Notes: generated by a model from the letters alone, not told the origin. A stretch of DNA of 9,990 nucleotides from Clostridia bacterium (GCA_900769475.1 CAAGGQ010000103.1:1-9990); one strand, 5' to 3'. Counted from the stretch's first letter, positions 1 to 6,292 are shown. A program made the numbers and translations.

Positions 1-19
1 AGATCCACAAAGAAGATCC

Positions 20-610
20 TTACTCCGCTTCCTTGGTGGGGAAGTCCTTGAGGGAAAAGAGCTTGGTGTTGTAGATATAGGATACCCGATGGTCGGCCTG
101 GAGGGTGATGAAGTAAAAGCGGTCGCCCGCCACCGAGGTGTTGTCCAGTCCGCGGGAGCTCATGCTGTAAAGCCGGCTCCAGGGATAGTGCTGATCCACC
201 TTGGGAACCCGCCATTGCCGACCGCCTTCAAAATAGAAGAAGGTCACGGTCCGGGTGGTGCGGGTACGTCGGCCGGAGGTGTGGGGCTCGTAGATCGTTT
301 CCTCACCAATGTGGCTCAGGATCTCCTCGGAGATGGAAATATCCCCGCGGGTCAGGGCGTTTCGCACCTGCGCCTCGGTTTGGCGGTCTTTGCGGGATTC
401 TCCGATGAGTCGGATCACGTGATAGGCGGGGAAGAGGAGGATCACCAGGGCGATCCACACCCGATGGAGGAGAATGCCCAACAGGATCGCCCCCAGGGTG
501 GTGGGAACAATGAAGGACAGTCGCCCGTCGGTAGTGTTGTAGGATTGTTGATTCAGCACGCGCAGCAGATCCCTTTGGATCTGCTCCGGGGTGAGCGGTT
601 CTTTGGTCAT
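20..610 (-). CDS. Small membrane protein of unknown function (196 aa)
   Basis: I do not recognise the family. Residues 1-30 are polar, two hydrophobic segments at about 31-49 and 51-68 form a probable helical hairpin in the membrane, and the remaining ~125 residues are soluble, with a basic Arg/Thr-rich stretch near 113-120 and an aromatic-rich beta-type region near 122-185. No signal peptide or catalytic motif is evident. The start is supported by AAAAAGGAG a few bases upstream. It is the last visible gene of the operon, beginning 22 bases after the isomerase-like gene, so it is probably co-transcribed. No terminator is visible in the 19 bases left before the window edge, so the operon may continue. 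A role as a membrane-anchored accessory or sensor is possible but not shown. Confidence 0.8.
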   Translation of the reverse strand: MTKEPLTPEQIQRDLLRVLNQQSYNTTDGRLSFIVPTTLGAILLGILLHRVWIALVILLFPAYHVIRLIGESRKDRQTEAQVRNALTRGDISISEEILSHIGEETIYEPHTSGRRTRTTRTVTFFYFEGGRQWRVPKVDQHYPWSRLYSMSSRGLDNTSVAGDRFYFITLQADHRVSYIYNTKLFSLKDFPTKEAE

Positions 611-632
611 AGGTACTCCTTTTTGTGGGGAA

Positions 633-1538
633 TTACTCTTCCAACAGGCCGTAGGAATCCAAAATGTATTTTGCGGTATTGTACATCAAAATCTCCAGCT
701 GCTGTTGCATAAAGAGCTGAGGGGTGGCAAGACGGGTGTCGGCCTCAAAGGGCTTGCGCCGTCTGGGCTGCAGGAGGGAGGAGGAGCACTCCAGGGTAAA
801 GTAGCCGGAAAAGCCCACGTCGATCAGGGCGTGCATCACCTCGTCGTGGTTCATAGTGCCCAGGTAGGGGATCAGATGCTCGTCCCGCTGGCCGTGGTTG
901 TCGTTGTAGTGAATGGCGTAGAGCTCCTTGCCCAGCGCCATGATGTTTTCGTATTGGGAGCCCTCCTCGCAGTTGGCGTGTCCCGTATCCCAGCAGGCGT
1001 GGAGCAGGGGATGATCGGCATAGCGTAGGAATTCGACCATGTCTTTGCCGCTGTTGGCCCAGTATTTTTCCTTGGTGTTGGCCACGGTGGAGTTTTCAAT
1101 GAGTACGTTCACCCCGGTCTTTTCCATCATGGGGAAGAGCTTTTGGTAGAAGGCCTTGCATTTTTCAAACCACTGCTCCTTGGTCAGCCCCTCGGCACAG
1201 CCGGAATGCACCACCGTGTTGGGAATCCCCAGCTCTTGGCAGATCTCCAGGGAGCGTAGGGTAGCGTCCACGATAAATTGGGTCTTGGCGGTGTCGGGTC
1301 CCAGGGGATTTCCGCCCTGGGAGTGGGCCTGCACAAAGGTCATGCCCAGGCGGTCGGCTTCCTCCTTCAGAGCGCGAACGGGGGTCTTCCAATCGTCGCT
1401 CATGTAGGGGGAATCGGGGGTAAAGAAGTACATGCTCAGGTCGATATGACGAAAGCCCGCCCGGTGAAGCTCGCGGATGCGATCCAGGTCGTTGTTGCAG
1501 TAGTACAAAAAGTTATCGGTGGTGGTTGCGATCTTCAT
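633..1538 (-). CDS. Sugar phosphate isomerase/epimerase (xylose isomerase-like TIM barrel)
   Basis: The 301-residue protein fits the AP-endonuclease-2/xylose-isomerase-like TIM barrel family, whose members isomerise or epimerise sugars or cyclitols with a divalent metal at the barrel mouth. Visible signatures are the opening strand MKIATTTDNF, HIDLS at 31-35, QAHS at 70-73, VHSG at 110-113, LIEN at 146-149 (Glu148), CWDTGHAN at 182-189 (Asp184, His187), IHYNDN at 209-214 (His210, Asp213) and TLEC at 248-251 (Glu250). These match the usual Glu/Asp/His/Glu metal set. Length is normal. The start has AGAAAGG seven bases upstream. It lies 30 bases after the phosphodiesterase gene. The substrate is undetermined: inosose, tagatose/psicose or another ketose are all possible, and cytoplasmic location is inferred from the lack of a signal peptide. 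Confidence 0.9.
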   Translation of the reverse strand: MKIATTTDNFLYYCNNDLDRIRELHRAGFRHIDLSMYFFTPDSPYMSDDWKTPVRALKEEADRLGMTFVQAHSQGGNPLGPDTAKTQFIVDATLRSLEICQELGIPNTVVHSGCAEGLTKEQWFEKCKAFYQKLFPMMEKTGVNVLIENSTVANTKEKYWANSGKDMVEFLRYADHPLLHACWDTGHANCEEGSQYENIMALGKELYAIHYNDNHGQRDEHLIPYLGTMNHDEVMHALIDVGFSGYFTLECSSSLLQPRRRKPFEADTRLATPQLFMQQQLEILMYNTAKYILDSYGLLEE

Positions 1539-1568
1539 GTCGATGCCTTTCTTTGTGTGGGAATGGGA

Positions 1569-2288
1569 TCATTCCAGAATGTTGGTGGTGATAAAGTCGA
1601 CGCCCATGGCGGCCAGACGCTCGCCGTCCTCCCGGGTGTTCACGGTCCAGCAGTTGACCTTGCAGCCCAGGGCGTGGAAGTCGCGAATGACCTCGGGGGT
1701 GAGGCTTGTGTATTTCACGTCCACGTCAAACCGATAGGTGCGCACCTGCTCCATGACCTCCTCGGTGACCTCGAAGAAGAGATATTGCACCGAGTGCTCG
1801 GGAAGACGCTCCCGGATCTTGACCAGGTTATCGAATTTAAAGGAGATGAAGGTGGTGTTGTCAAGATAGTCCCGCGCGCGCAGGATCTCCAGAATGCGGT
1901 CGATCTCCTCCTCGGTGAACAGGGACTTGAGCTCCAGGACGCAATGCTTTTCGTATTTTTTGCAGAGGTCCACGTAGTTTTCCAGGGTTCCCACCCGAAG
2001 ATCGGCGCGATCCTTGGTGCCGTCCCGATCAAAGAGCAGGATGCCCTGCAGGGTGGCAAGGGTAACCTCCTCCACGGGAATGGGTTCGCCGCCCACCCGG
2101 GCAAGGGAACTGTCATGAACGATGACGAAGCGTCCGTCGGCGGTGCGGTGAATGTCGGTTTCAATGCCGTAGTAGGAGCGGTTGCCCGCGGCCACAAAGG
2201 CGGCGTTGGTGTTTTCGGTCTCCAGCCCCGAGAGGCCGCGGTGGGCCACCATCCGGACGGAGCCCTTTTCAAAGGAAATCGTGTTCAT
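1569..2288 (-). CDS. Glycerophosphodiester phosphodiesterase (GDPD family)
   Basis: This 239-residue protein carries the GDPD signature: AHRG at 15-18 (catalytic His16, Arg17), ETEN near 23-26, ETDIH at 43-47 (Glu43, Asp45 metal ligands), VHD at 57-59 (catalytic His58), LELK at 118-121 (Glu119 metal ligand) and a late CWTVN at 213-217. Family members hydrolyse glycerophosphodiesters to glycerol-3-phosphate and an alcohol, using a divalent metal in a TIM barrel. No signal peptide is present, so a cytoplasmic enzyme is inferred. The frame stays open upstream to 2567, inside the amidohydrolase gene, but ATG at 2288 is preferred: AAGGAAAGGA lies just upstream and the domain begins within about 15 residues. 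It sits 50 bases after the amidohydrolase stop. The actual alcohol group of its substrate cannot be told. Confidence 0.93.
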   Translation of the reverse strand: MNTISFEKGSVRMVAHRGLSGLETENTNAAFVAAGNRSYYGIETDIHRTADGRFVIVHDSSLARVGGEPIPVEEVTLATLQGILLFDRDGTKDRADLRVGTLENYVDLCKKYEKHCVLELKSLFTEEEIDRILEILRARDYLDNTTFISFKFDNLVKIRERLPEHSVQYLFFEVTEEVMEQVRTYRFDVDVKYTSLTPEVIRDFHALGCKVNCWTVNTREDGERLAAMGVDFITTNILE

Positions 2289-2338
2289 GGTTGGTTCCTT
2301 TCCTTGCGGGGTATGGGTTTCAAAATGATTTTTGTGGG

Positions 2339-3499
2339 TTATTCCTCGTCGGCGCGGTAGACGATCTTGCCGTCCACCACCGTGACCATAGCCGAGGCAC
2401 CAACGGTGGTGAGAGGATCGGCGGTCCAGATCACCAGGTCGGCGTCCTTGCCCACCTCCAGGCTGCCTACCCGATCTCCGATGCCAATGAGGGTGGCAGG
2501 GCGCAGGGTAATGGCCTTCCAGGCCTCCTCGTAGGGGAGTCCTGCATTCACGGCCAGGCCTGCACACAGGGGCAGGTGCTCCAGGGGGATCACGGGAGCA
2601 TCGGTGATGATGCTGATAGGAACGCCGGCGGCATGAAGGATGCCGGGAGTTTGGAAGGTCTTGTTGCTCAGTTCGATCTTGGATTTGCCGCCCAGGGAGG
2701 GGCCTACGAAGGCAGGATAGCCTTCCTTTGCCAGCTCGTCTGCAATCAGGGCACCGTCGGTGCAGTGATCCAGGGTCAGATCCACGTCAAACTCCTTGGC
2801 AATGCGAATGGCGGTAAAGATATCGTCGGCGCGATGGGCGTGCGCTTTGAGGGGGATCTCTTTTTTCATTACGGGGATCATGGCCTCCAGCTTCATATCA
2901 AAGGAGGGCTCCTTGCCGGCTTCCTTGGCCGCCAGATAGTTTTTGGCCTTGAAGAGAAGCTCGCGGAGCAGAGCCGCCGTGGCCATACGGGTCACGGGGG
3001 ATTTTTTGCTGGTTTGCCCGTAGGCACCCTTGGGATTTTCGCCAAAGGCACACTTCATGGCGGCGGGAAACTTGAGGATCATATCGTCTACCCGATGCCC
3101 CACCAGCTTGATGGCGGCAAAGGTACCGCCCACCACGTTGGCACTTCCGGGACCGGTGCAGGCCGAGGTTACGCCGTGGCGAAGGGCCTCGGTAAAGGTT
3201 TCGTCCATGGGATTGATGCCGTCGATGGCACGCATATGAGGGGTGATGGGATCGGATTTTTCGTTGTAGTCGGCGCCTTCCCAGCGCATCATGGAGTTGT
3301 GAACGCCGATATGGCAGTGGGCCTCCACACATCCGGGAGTCACGAGACGTCCGCCGGCGTCGATTACGGTGACGCCATCGGGAGCGGGGATCTCCTTGCC
3401 CACCGCCGCGATCTTTCCGTTGTCGTCCACCAGGACGCATCCGTTGGGAATATCCTCGCCCACCATGGGCTTTACCAGGCCGTTTTTGATCAGTAGCAT
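2339..3499 (-). CDS. Metal-dependent amidohydrolase (imidazolonepropionase-like)
   Basis: The 386-residue protein is an amidohydrolase-superfamily enzyme. The N-terminal beta-sandwich strand (residues 1-50, ending VIDAGGRLVTPG) leads into the metal motif HCH (His61, His63). Then come MKCAFGENPKGAYG at 148-161 (Lys149 may be the bridging lysine), KAHAHRADD at 218-226 (His220/His222), LDHCTDG at 243-249 (His245) and IITDAPV at 297-303 (Asp300). The C-terminal sandwich strand reads GSLEVGKDADLVIW. Relatives are annotated as imidazolonepropionase-like, prolidase-like or aryldialkylphosphatase-like, and they hydrolyse C-N bonds of cyclic amides or peptides; the exact substrate is not predictable. 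The start has AAAGGAG eight bases upstream. It is second in the operon. The long open frame on the opposite strand is a shadow. Confidence 0.92.
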   Translation of the reverse strand: MLLIKNGLVKPMVGEDIPNGCVLVDDNGKIAAVGKEIPAPDGVTVIDAGGRLVTPGCVEAHCHIGVHNSMMRWEGADYNEKSDPITPHMRAIDGINPMDETFTEALRHGVTSACTGPGSANVVGGTFAAIKLVGHRVDDMILKFPAAMKCAFGENPKGAYGQTSKKSPVTRMATAALLRELLFKAKNYLAAKEAGKEPSFDMKLEAMIPVMKKEIPLKAHAHRADDIFTAIRIAKEFDVDLTLDHCTDGALIADELAKEGYPAFVGPSLGGKSKIELSNKTFQTPGILHAAGVPISIITDAPVIPLEHLPLCAGLAVNAGLPYEEAWKAITLRPATLIGIGDRVGSLEVGKDADLVIWTADPLTTVGASAMVTVVDGKIVYRADEE

Positions 3500-3531
3500 T
3501 GCTGTTTCTCCTTTGATTGGTTGTATTTGTA

Positions 3532-3555
3532 TCAGGGTTGCTCCGGCAGAGCCAT
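3532..3555 (-). CDS. Possible 7-codon mini-ORF between two operon genes
   Basis: In the 75-base gap between the unknown 95-aa gene and the amidohydrolase there is ATG followed by six codons and TGA (MALPEQP), preceded by a strong AGAAGGAGG at six bases. The amidohydrolase has its own site further on. This could be a tiny translated leader that tunes translation of the downstream gene, or chance. No stop/restart overlap or pairing structure supports it further. Confidence 0.2.
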   Translation of the reverse strand: MALPEQP

Positions 3556-3574
3556 CGCTTGCCTCCTTCTCGCG

Positions 3575-3862
3575 TCAGCCACTCCAGGTGGTGGAGGAGT
3601 ATTCGATGCCGTGGGCTTTGCAGAATTCCCAGAAGAGGGGATCCTTAAAGCCTCTGCCAAAGGCGGCTTCGATCATTTCTTCCAAGGAGCCTTGGTATTC
3701 TTTTTCCAGAGCCGCAACGAACCGGTTGGAGTTTTCCACGCTCATGGAATAAGTTCTCTCAAAATCGCCGCCTCCAAACTGGGAAACGCCAAAATCCGTA
3801 TAGCCGATGCGGATCCCCTGAGGGGTTTGGGTCACCCAAAAGCCGCTGGTTCCTTCGCGCAT
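3575..3862 (-). CDS. Conserved-looking small protein of unknown function (95 aa)
   Basis: I cannot name this family. The protein begins MREGTSGFWVTQTPQ, has a Gly-rich beta-like first half with FGGGDFERTYSMS at 29-41, then a predicted helix around 43-70 (ENSNRFVAALEKEY...SLEEMIEAAFG) and ends with FWEFCKAHGIEYSSTTWSG. There is no signal peptide, membrane segment or CxxC pair, so a small cytoplasmic protein is likely. Two upstream in-frame ATGs exist (3925, 3877), but GGAGG eight bases before ATG 3862 decides the start; moreover the 3925 start would lie within the promoter. It is the first gene of the operon, about 30 bases downstream of the promoter's -10 box. A function tied to the following enzymes is only an inference from position. 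Confidence 0.8.
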   Translation of the reverse strand: MREGTSGFWVTQTPQGIRIGYTDFGVSQFGGGDFERTYSMSVENSNRFVAALEKEYQGSLEEMIEAAFGRGFKDPLFWEFCKAHGIEYSSTTWSG

Positions 3863-3896
3863 AACGATTACCTCCATATCATTGAATGTTATCTTG

Positions 3897-3925
3897 ATTA
3901 TACCATACTCACAGGGAGAAGTCAA
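3897..3925 (-). promoter_or_regulatory. Sigma-A-type promoter of the five-gene operon
   Basis: On the minus strand TTGACT (3920-3925), a 17-base spacer and TATAAT (3897-3902), with TGG just before the -10 giving an extended -10. It lies about 35 bases upstream of the first operon ATG and about 40 bases downstream of the stop of the preceding gene at 3966. No operator palindrome is obvious. Confidence 0.88.
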
Positions 3926-3965
3926 GAGAACGGGCGCATAAGATCGTATAGGATTGGAATACGCG

Positions 3966-4298
3966 CTATATCATTGGTACAAAATCGTGATTCCAATAAT
4001 ACCATAAAAGAATTTTCAACGTGCAGAGCAGGAGAAAGGGAAGAAGAATGGCCGGCAGGCGCCATTTTTCAACGGAACGTCGGTGCCGATCGATCCCCCA
4101 AAAGACCGTATTGATGATCAGGCAAACGAATTCCACGGGGAGGAGAAACACAAGGGTGTTTCCCAGCATCATAAAGGGATACGTGTAGGGGACGTCCAGG
4201 GAGAACAGAAAAGTCAACAGGAACGCTATAGCGATAAAAAGCAAATATAAGCCCTGCAGTACCGTGGTGATCTGCATGGAAGTGCGCGAGGAGGACAT
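3966..4298 (-). CDS. Three-helix membrane protein of unknown function (110 aa)
   Basis: The protein has three clear hydrophobic segments at about 11-33, 42-66 and 81-99, joined by a short loop (SLDVPYTYP) and a basic loop (GIDRHRRSVEKWR, 68-80). The positive-inside rule suggests that the second loop is cytoplasmic. No catalytic or transporter motif is visible, and I do not recognise the family. An open frame extends upstream to 4625, but that part is intergenic repeat and promoter. ATG 4298 is preferred because AAAGGCGGTG lies six bases before it and the promoter at 4323-4351 just upstream of that. There is no stem-loop after the stop; the next operon promoter starts about 40 bases on, so some read-through into that operon is possible. 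Confidence 0.78.
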   Translation of the reverse strand: MSSSRTSMQITTVLQGLYLLFIAIAFLLTFLFSLDVPYTYPFMMLGNTLVFLLPVEFVCLIINTVFWGIDRHRRSVEKWRLPAILLPFLLLCTLKILLWYYWNHDFVPMI

Positions 4299-4304
4299 GG
4301 AATT

Positions 4305-4351
4305 CACCGCCTTTCTAATTTTATTATAGCACACTTTGGGGAGGCATGCAA
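4305..4351 (-). promoter_or_regulatory. Promoter plus variant ribosome binding site for the 110-aa membrane protein
   Basis: TTGCAT (4346-4351), 17-base spacer, TATAAT (4323-4328) with TGTGC before the -10. The transcript then carries AGAAAGGCGGTG ending six bases before ATG (core 4305-4314). This differs from the perfect anti-16S complement AGAAAGGAGGTG by one base, and the same variant occurs at 4885-4894 and 9593-9602. Confidence 0.85.
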
Positions 4352-4363
4352 TAGTATGAGCTA

Positions 4364-4503
4364 CAATTCCGGAATTTTGCCTTCGGCGAAGATTCGCACG
4401 CCCAGCCGCTTGTGAGCGAGCTCCCCGACGGCTTTGGCGGCGAATGCGAACCGGATTCTGCTGCGCCCGAAAGGCGCGCAGAGCCCGATTCGATGAGAGG
4501 GTG
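4364..4503. repeat. Intergenic palindrome-rich spacer (type A), includes a repeat shared with 8793-8838
   Basis: No gene is supported here. It holds small palindromes (AATTCCGGAATT at 4367-4378; GCC-TTC-GGC at 4379-4387) and a longer element at 4435-4485 reading GGCGGCGAAtGCGAACCGGATTCTG, interrupted, then a GC-rich hairpin and AGAGCC. The same arrangement recurs at 8793-8838. The right end (4499-4512) reads GGGTGGCGCCTCCA, identical to the last 14 bases of the tRNA-Cys gene, in the opposite orientation to that gene. Confidence 0.6.
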
Positions 4504-4558
4504 GCGCCTCCAACGAACGAAAAAAGCAACCCTGTTGGGTTGCTTCGTTCGTTGAGGC
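4504..4558. terminator. Bidirectional stem-loop after the zinc-ribbon gene
   Basis: Stem arms: GCAACCC (4526-4532) with GGGTTGC (4537-4543), loop TGTT; then CAACGAACG (4511-4519) with CGTTCGTTG (4546-4554), separated by an A-tract on one side; an outer GCCTC/GAGGC pairing extends it. It lies downstream of the stop at 4580 for minus-strand transcription. The A/T tract is inside the stem, so terminator function is probable but not classical. Confidence 0.6.
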
Positions 4559-4578
4559 GTGTTGACAAAAAAGATGCC
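4559..4578 (-). repeat. Conserved 20-mer at gene end (copy 1)
   Basis: On + it reads GTGTTGACAAAAAAGATGCC. It starts one base after the TAA stop of the zinc-ribbon gene on the minus strand and abuts the stem-loop. Identical copy at 8906-8925 and one-mismatch copies at 5172-5191 and 6586-6605. Function unknown. Confidence 0.85.
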
Positions 4579-4579
4579 A

Positions 4580-4879
4580 TTAATCTTTTGTTTTGCAAAA
4601 TCCTTTTACCCCGCAATTCGGACATTTTGCGATGCGAGAATCGTTAAAATGGATCGTAATATATATCTGATACCATTTGGGCTTGAATTCGGTTTTACAT
4701 TTTGGACAAACGTATGTTTTTGATATTATAATGACGTACAAGATGACAAACAGGATAAATACCGGAATAGCTATAAAATACCATGGAACATCGAAATGGC
4801 TTCCAAACCAATTGACCCGACAGGAAGTAAGCAAAAGAGCCGAGGAGAGCAAAAGCAAAGAAAAAAATACTTTTTTCAT
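4580..4879 (-). CDS. Putative lipoprotein/membrane protein with zinc-ribbon tail (99 aa)
   Basis: The N-terminus MKKVFFSLLLLSSALLLTSC is a good lipoprotein signal with lipobox LTSC and Cys20 as the modified residue. A second hydrophobic segment at about 33-54 should cross the membrane, and the tail carries paired CxxC motifs, CPKC at 58-61 and CPNC at 86-89, spaced like a zinc ribbon. If Cys20 is anchored outside, the second segment would place the zinc ribbon in the cytoplasm. An alternative is that the first segment is an uncleaved membrane helix. No enzymatic motif is seen; the family resembles short CPKC/CPNC membrane proteins of Clostridia, function unknown. The start is supported by AAAGGCGGTG five bases upstream and by the promoter at 4903-4931. 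The gene stands alone, ended by the 20-mer and the stem-loop at 4504-4558. Confidence 0.8.
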   Translation of the reverse strand: MKKVFFSLLLLSSALLLTSCRVNWFGSHFDVPWYFIAIPVFILFVILYVIIISKTYVCPKCKTEFKPKWYQIYITIHFNDSRIAKCPNCGVKGFCKTKD

Positions 4880-4884
4880 TATAA

Positions 4885-4940
4885 CACCGCCTTTCTGAGT
4901 TTATTATAGCACAGTTTTCGGTGTTTTTCAAGACACGAGG
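4885..4940 (-). promoter_or_regulatory. Promoter and ribosome binding site of the zinc-ribbon gene (duplicated promoter)
   Basis: TTGAAA (4926-4931), 17 bases, TATAAT (4903-4908) with TGTGC before it; AAAGGCGGTG at 4885-4894. The 40 bases 4901-4940 match 8494-8533, the promoter of the GH127 gene, at 38 positions, including the CCTCGTGTC upstream of the -35. Confidence 0.88.
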
Positions 4941-4953
4941 GGGAATGTTTTAA

Positions 4954-5123
4954 TGAAATCGCGCGAGGCGCGATGAAATCCTCACTCCGCTCGGATGAAA
5001 TCTTCGGCGTGCCGCCTCAGATGAAATTAAATCCGTCCTCCTATCCCGACGAAGTCGGATTTCATCACGAAGTGATTTCATCCCACGATAGTGGGATTTA
5101 TCCCGTCCATAAGGACGGATTTA
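4954..5123. repeat. Array of four TGAAAT boxes then four inverted boxes with mini-hairpins (type B)
   Basis: TGAAAT occurs at 4954, 4974, 4996 and 5022. The right half has ATTTCA at 5059 and 5075, then degenerate ATTTAT (5096) and ATTTAG (5119). Between boxes lie small palindromes: TCGCGC-gag-GCGCGA, CCGAC-gaa-GTCGG, TCAC-gaa-GTGA, CCCAC-gata-GTGGG and CCGTCC-ataa-GGACGG. TAAATCCGTCC (5028-5038) pairs with GGACGGATTTA (5113-5123), closing the right half into a branched structure. No open frame is convincing in this 316-base gap. The region at 8541-8717 is built alike. Confidence 0.8.
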
Positions 5124-5127
5124 GTTG

Positions 5128-5164
5128 AAAAAAGAGAGCAAGTCTTTGACTTGCTCTCTTTTTT
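5128..5164. terminator. Perfect 16-bp stem-loop after the pectate-lyase-like pseudogene
   Basis: Arms 5128-5143 (A6 then GAGAGCAAGT) and 5149-5164 (ACTTGCTCTC then T6) are perfectly complementary around the loop CTTTG. With A-tract and T-tract at both bases it should terminate transcription in both directions. It is followed on + by CTGAGGT and the 20-mer copy. Confidence 0.85.
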
Positions 5165-5171
5165 CTGAGGT

Positions 5172-5191
5172 GCGTTGACAAAAAAGATGCC
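5172..5191 (-). repeat. Conserved 20-mer at gene end (copy 2)
   Basis: GCGTTGACAAAAAAGATGCC on +, one mismatch from copies 1 and 4. It begins five bases after the stop codon at 5197-5199 for minus-strand reading, between the gene and its terminator. Confidence 0.85.
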
Positions 5192-5196
5192 AACCG

Positions 5197-6292
5197 TTAA
5201 AAATTCTCAATCATAAATTTATTCGTGCATACAGCGGGGAATTCCTGTTTTCCCCAAGGCTTATGCCATTTTAGTGTGCCGTGCAACCTTCCGTCAACAT
5301 CTAGAACACCGTATTTGAGTTGTGAAATCGCGGGCGACAATCCCGTTCCGCACTCAAAATTGACTGTTCCGATTTCTACGTTGCAAGGACCCTTCGGCAT
5401 ACCAAAAAGATCAATTTCGGTGGTCGAAACGATTACCGTATTGTGTTGAGCGACGATGTGATTGATCACCGACAGGTGAGAACAATCATGAAAAGTAAGT
5501 CCCTCCTCGCAGTTATGTATGTAAAGATAATCGGCAACTACGTGCTCCCCTGCCACAAGACCGTAGCGGAAGCCTTGAACAGCAACATTTCTTATAACGT
5601 TATTGTCGTTTTGGTCGCCGGAAAGAATCAGTCCCGCCGCATGGCACGGGTTATGCAAAAGCTCCTTTCCGAGAACGGTATCACCCACGTTTTCCGATAG
5701 AGAAAACTGGCTGTCAGATACGTGGACACGACTTACGTTTTGAAGGTTTACTGCTGACTGTGTCGGATACATTTTATCATGACGCATCGGAACGCGGAAA
5801 TCGAGGTTGGAAATGGAGAACATAAAAGCACTGAATTTTCCTTTGCAGGATGTTCCTTCAGGCGCTGCAATGATAGCGTAAGGTCGAGCTGTTCCGTCGT
5901 GCTCCTCGGGTGCATCCCAATCCGAAAAAATGCGGGTGTTGCAGGATCCGAGAGGAGCATTTAAATATTCTGCAAATCTCGTGGGAGTAAAATTGTTCTT
6001 AACCGAGTCAAGCTTTCTGACGATATACGCATTGAGCATCTTACAGGGCATTTCACCTTCAAGCATAATATTGGCGCTTCCGGGAGGAATCATAAGCTGT
6101 GCGCGCAAGGGCTTGCCATTGTATTCCTCGATTGCAGGCGATTCGGTATCCCCCTTTCGTGTAGGGAAAAAGAATCTTTCCTCCACCGCGTTTAGCGGTA
6201 TAATTTATAGCGGCTTGAATCGCGGCAGTATCGTCGGTGATACCGTCGCCTTTGGCACCAAAATCAAAAACGTTGATTCCAAAGTTACTCAT
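5197..6292 (-). pseudogene. Pectate lyase superfamily (beta-helix) gene, frameshifted
   Basis: The start ATG 6292 has AAGGAG six bases upstream. Residues 1-52 contain the pectate_lyase_3 opening motif NVFDFGAKGDGITDDTAAIQ and run to KGGYRIA, then this frame leaves the homologous path. The remainder continues one frame over from SPAIEEYNGKPLRAQL (6141) to the stop at 5197, with beta-helix-like turns such as NVSRVHVSDSQF, NVIRNVAVQGFRYG and ADYLYIHNCEEG. Restoring one extra copy of TCGCC at 6137-6141 would join YRIA to SPAIEEY and give 366 residues. The family forms right-handed parallel beta-helices acting on polysaccharides such as pectin; the precise activity is unknown and no signal peptide is seen. 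It has its own promoter at 6338-6366 and lies next to a GH127 gene, fitting pectin/arabinan use. A sequencing error is the main alternative to a real break. Confidence 0.8.

Noticed and set aside
89..712. Plus-strand open frame of about 207 codons
   Set aside because: Antisense to the 196-aa membrane protein and its ribosome binding site; composition is shadow-like.
1278..2360. Plus-strand open frame of 360 codons
   Set aside because: It lies opposite the GDPD and isomerase genes and has no plausible start context; a GC-rich shadow.
2289..2567. N-terminal extension of the GDPD protein
   Set aside because: It overlaps the amidohydrolase C-terminal coding region and lacks GDPD character; ATG 2288 has its own ribosome binding site.
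2291..3496. Long plus-strand open frame of about 400 codons
   Set aside because: It is antisense to a well-supported amidohydrolase with complete motifs; its translation is Gly/His/Val-rich without domain character.
4562..4567. TTGACA in the 20-mer as a plus-strand -35 box
   Set aside because: No TATAAT-like -10 follows at 16-18 bases in any of the four copies, and no plus-strand gene lies downstream.
4299..4625. N-terminal extension of the three-helix membrane protein
   Set aside because: It would cover a promoter, the 20-mer and the stem-loop; the residues are translated repeat.
4954..5123. CRISPR array
   Set aside because: Repeats are only 6-9 bases, the spacers are self-complementary, the second half is inverted, and no cas gene is present.
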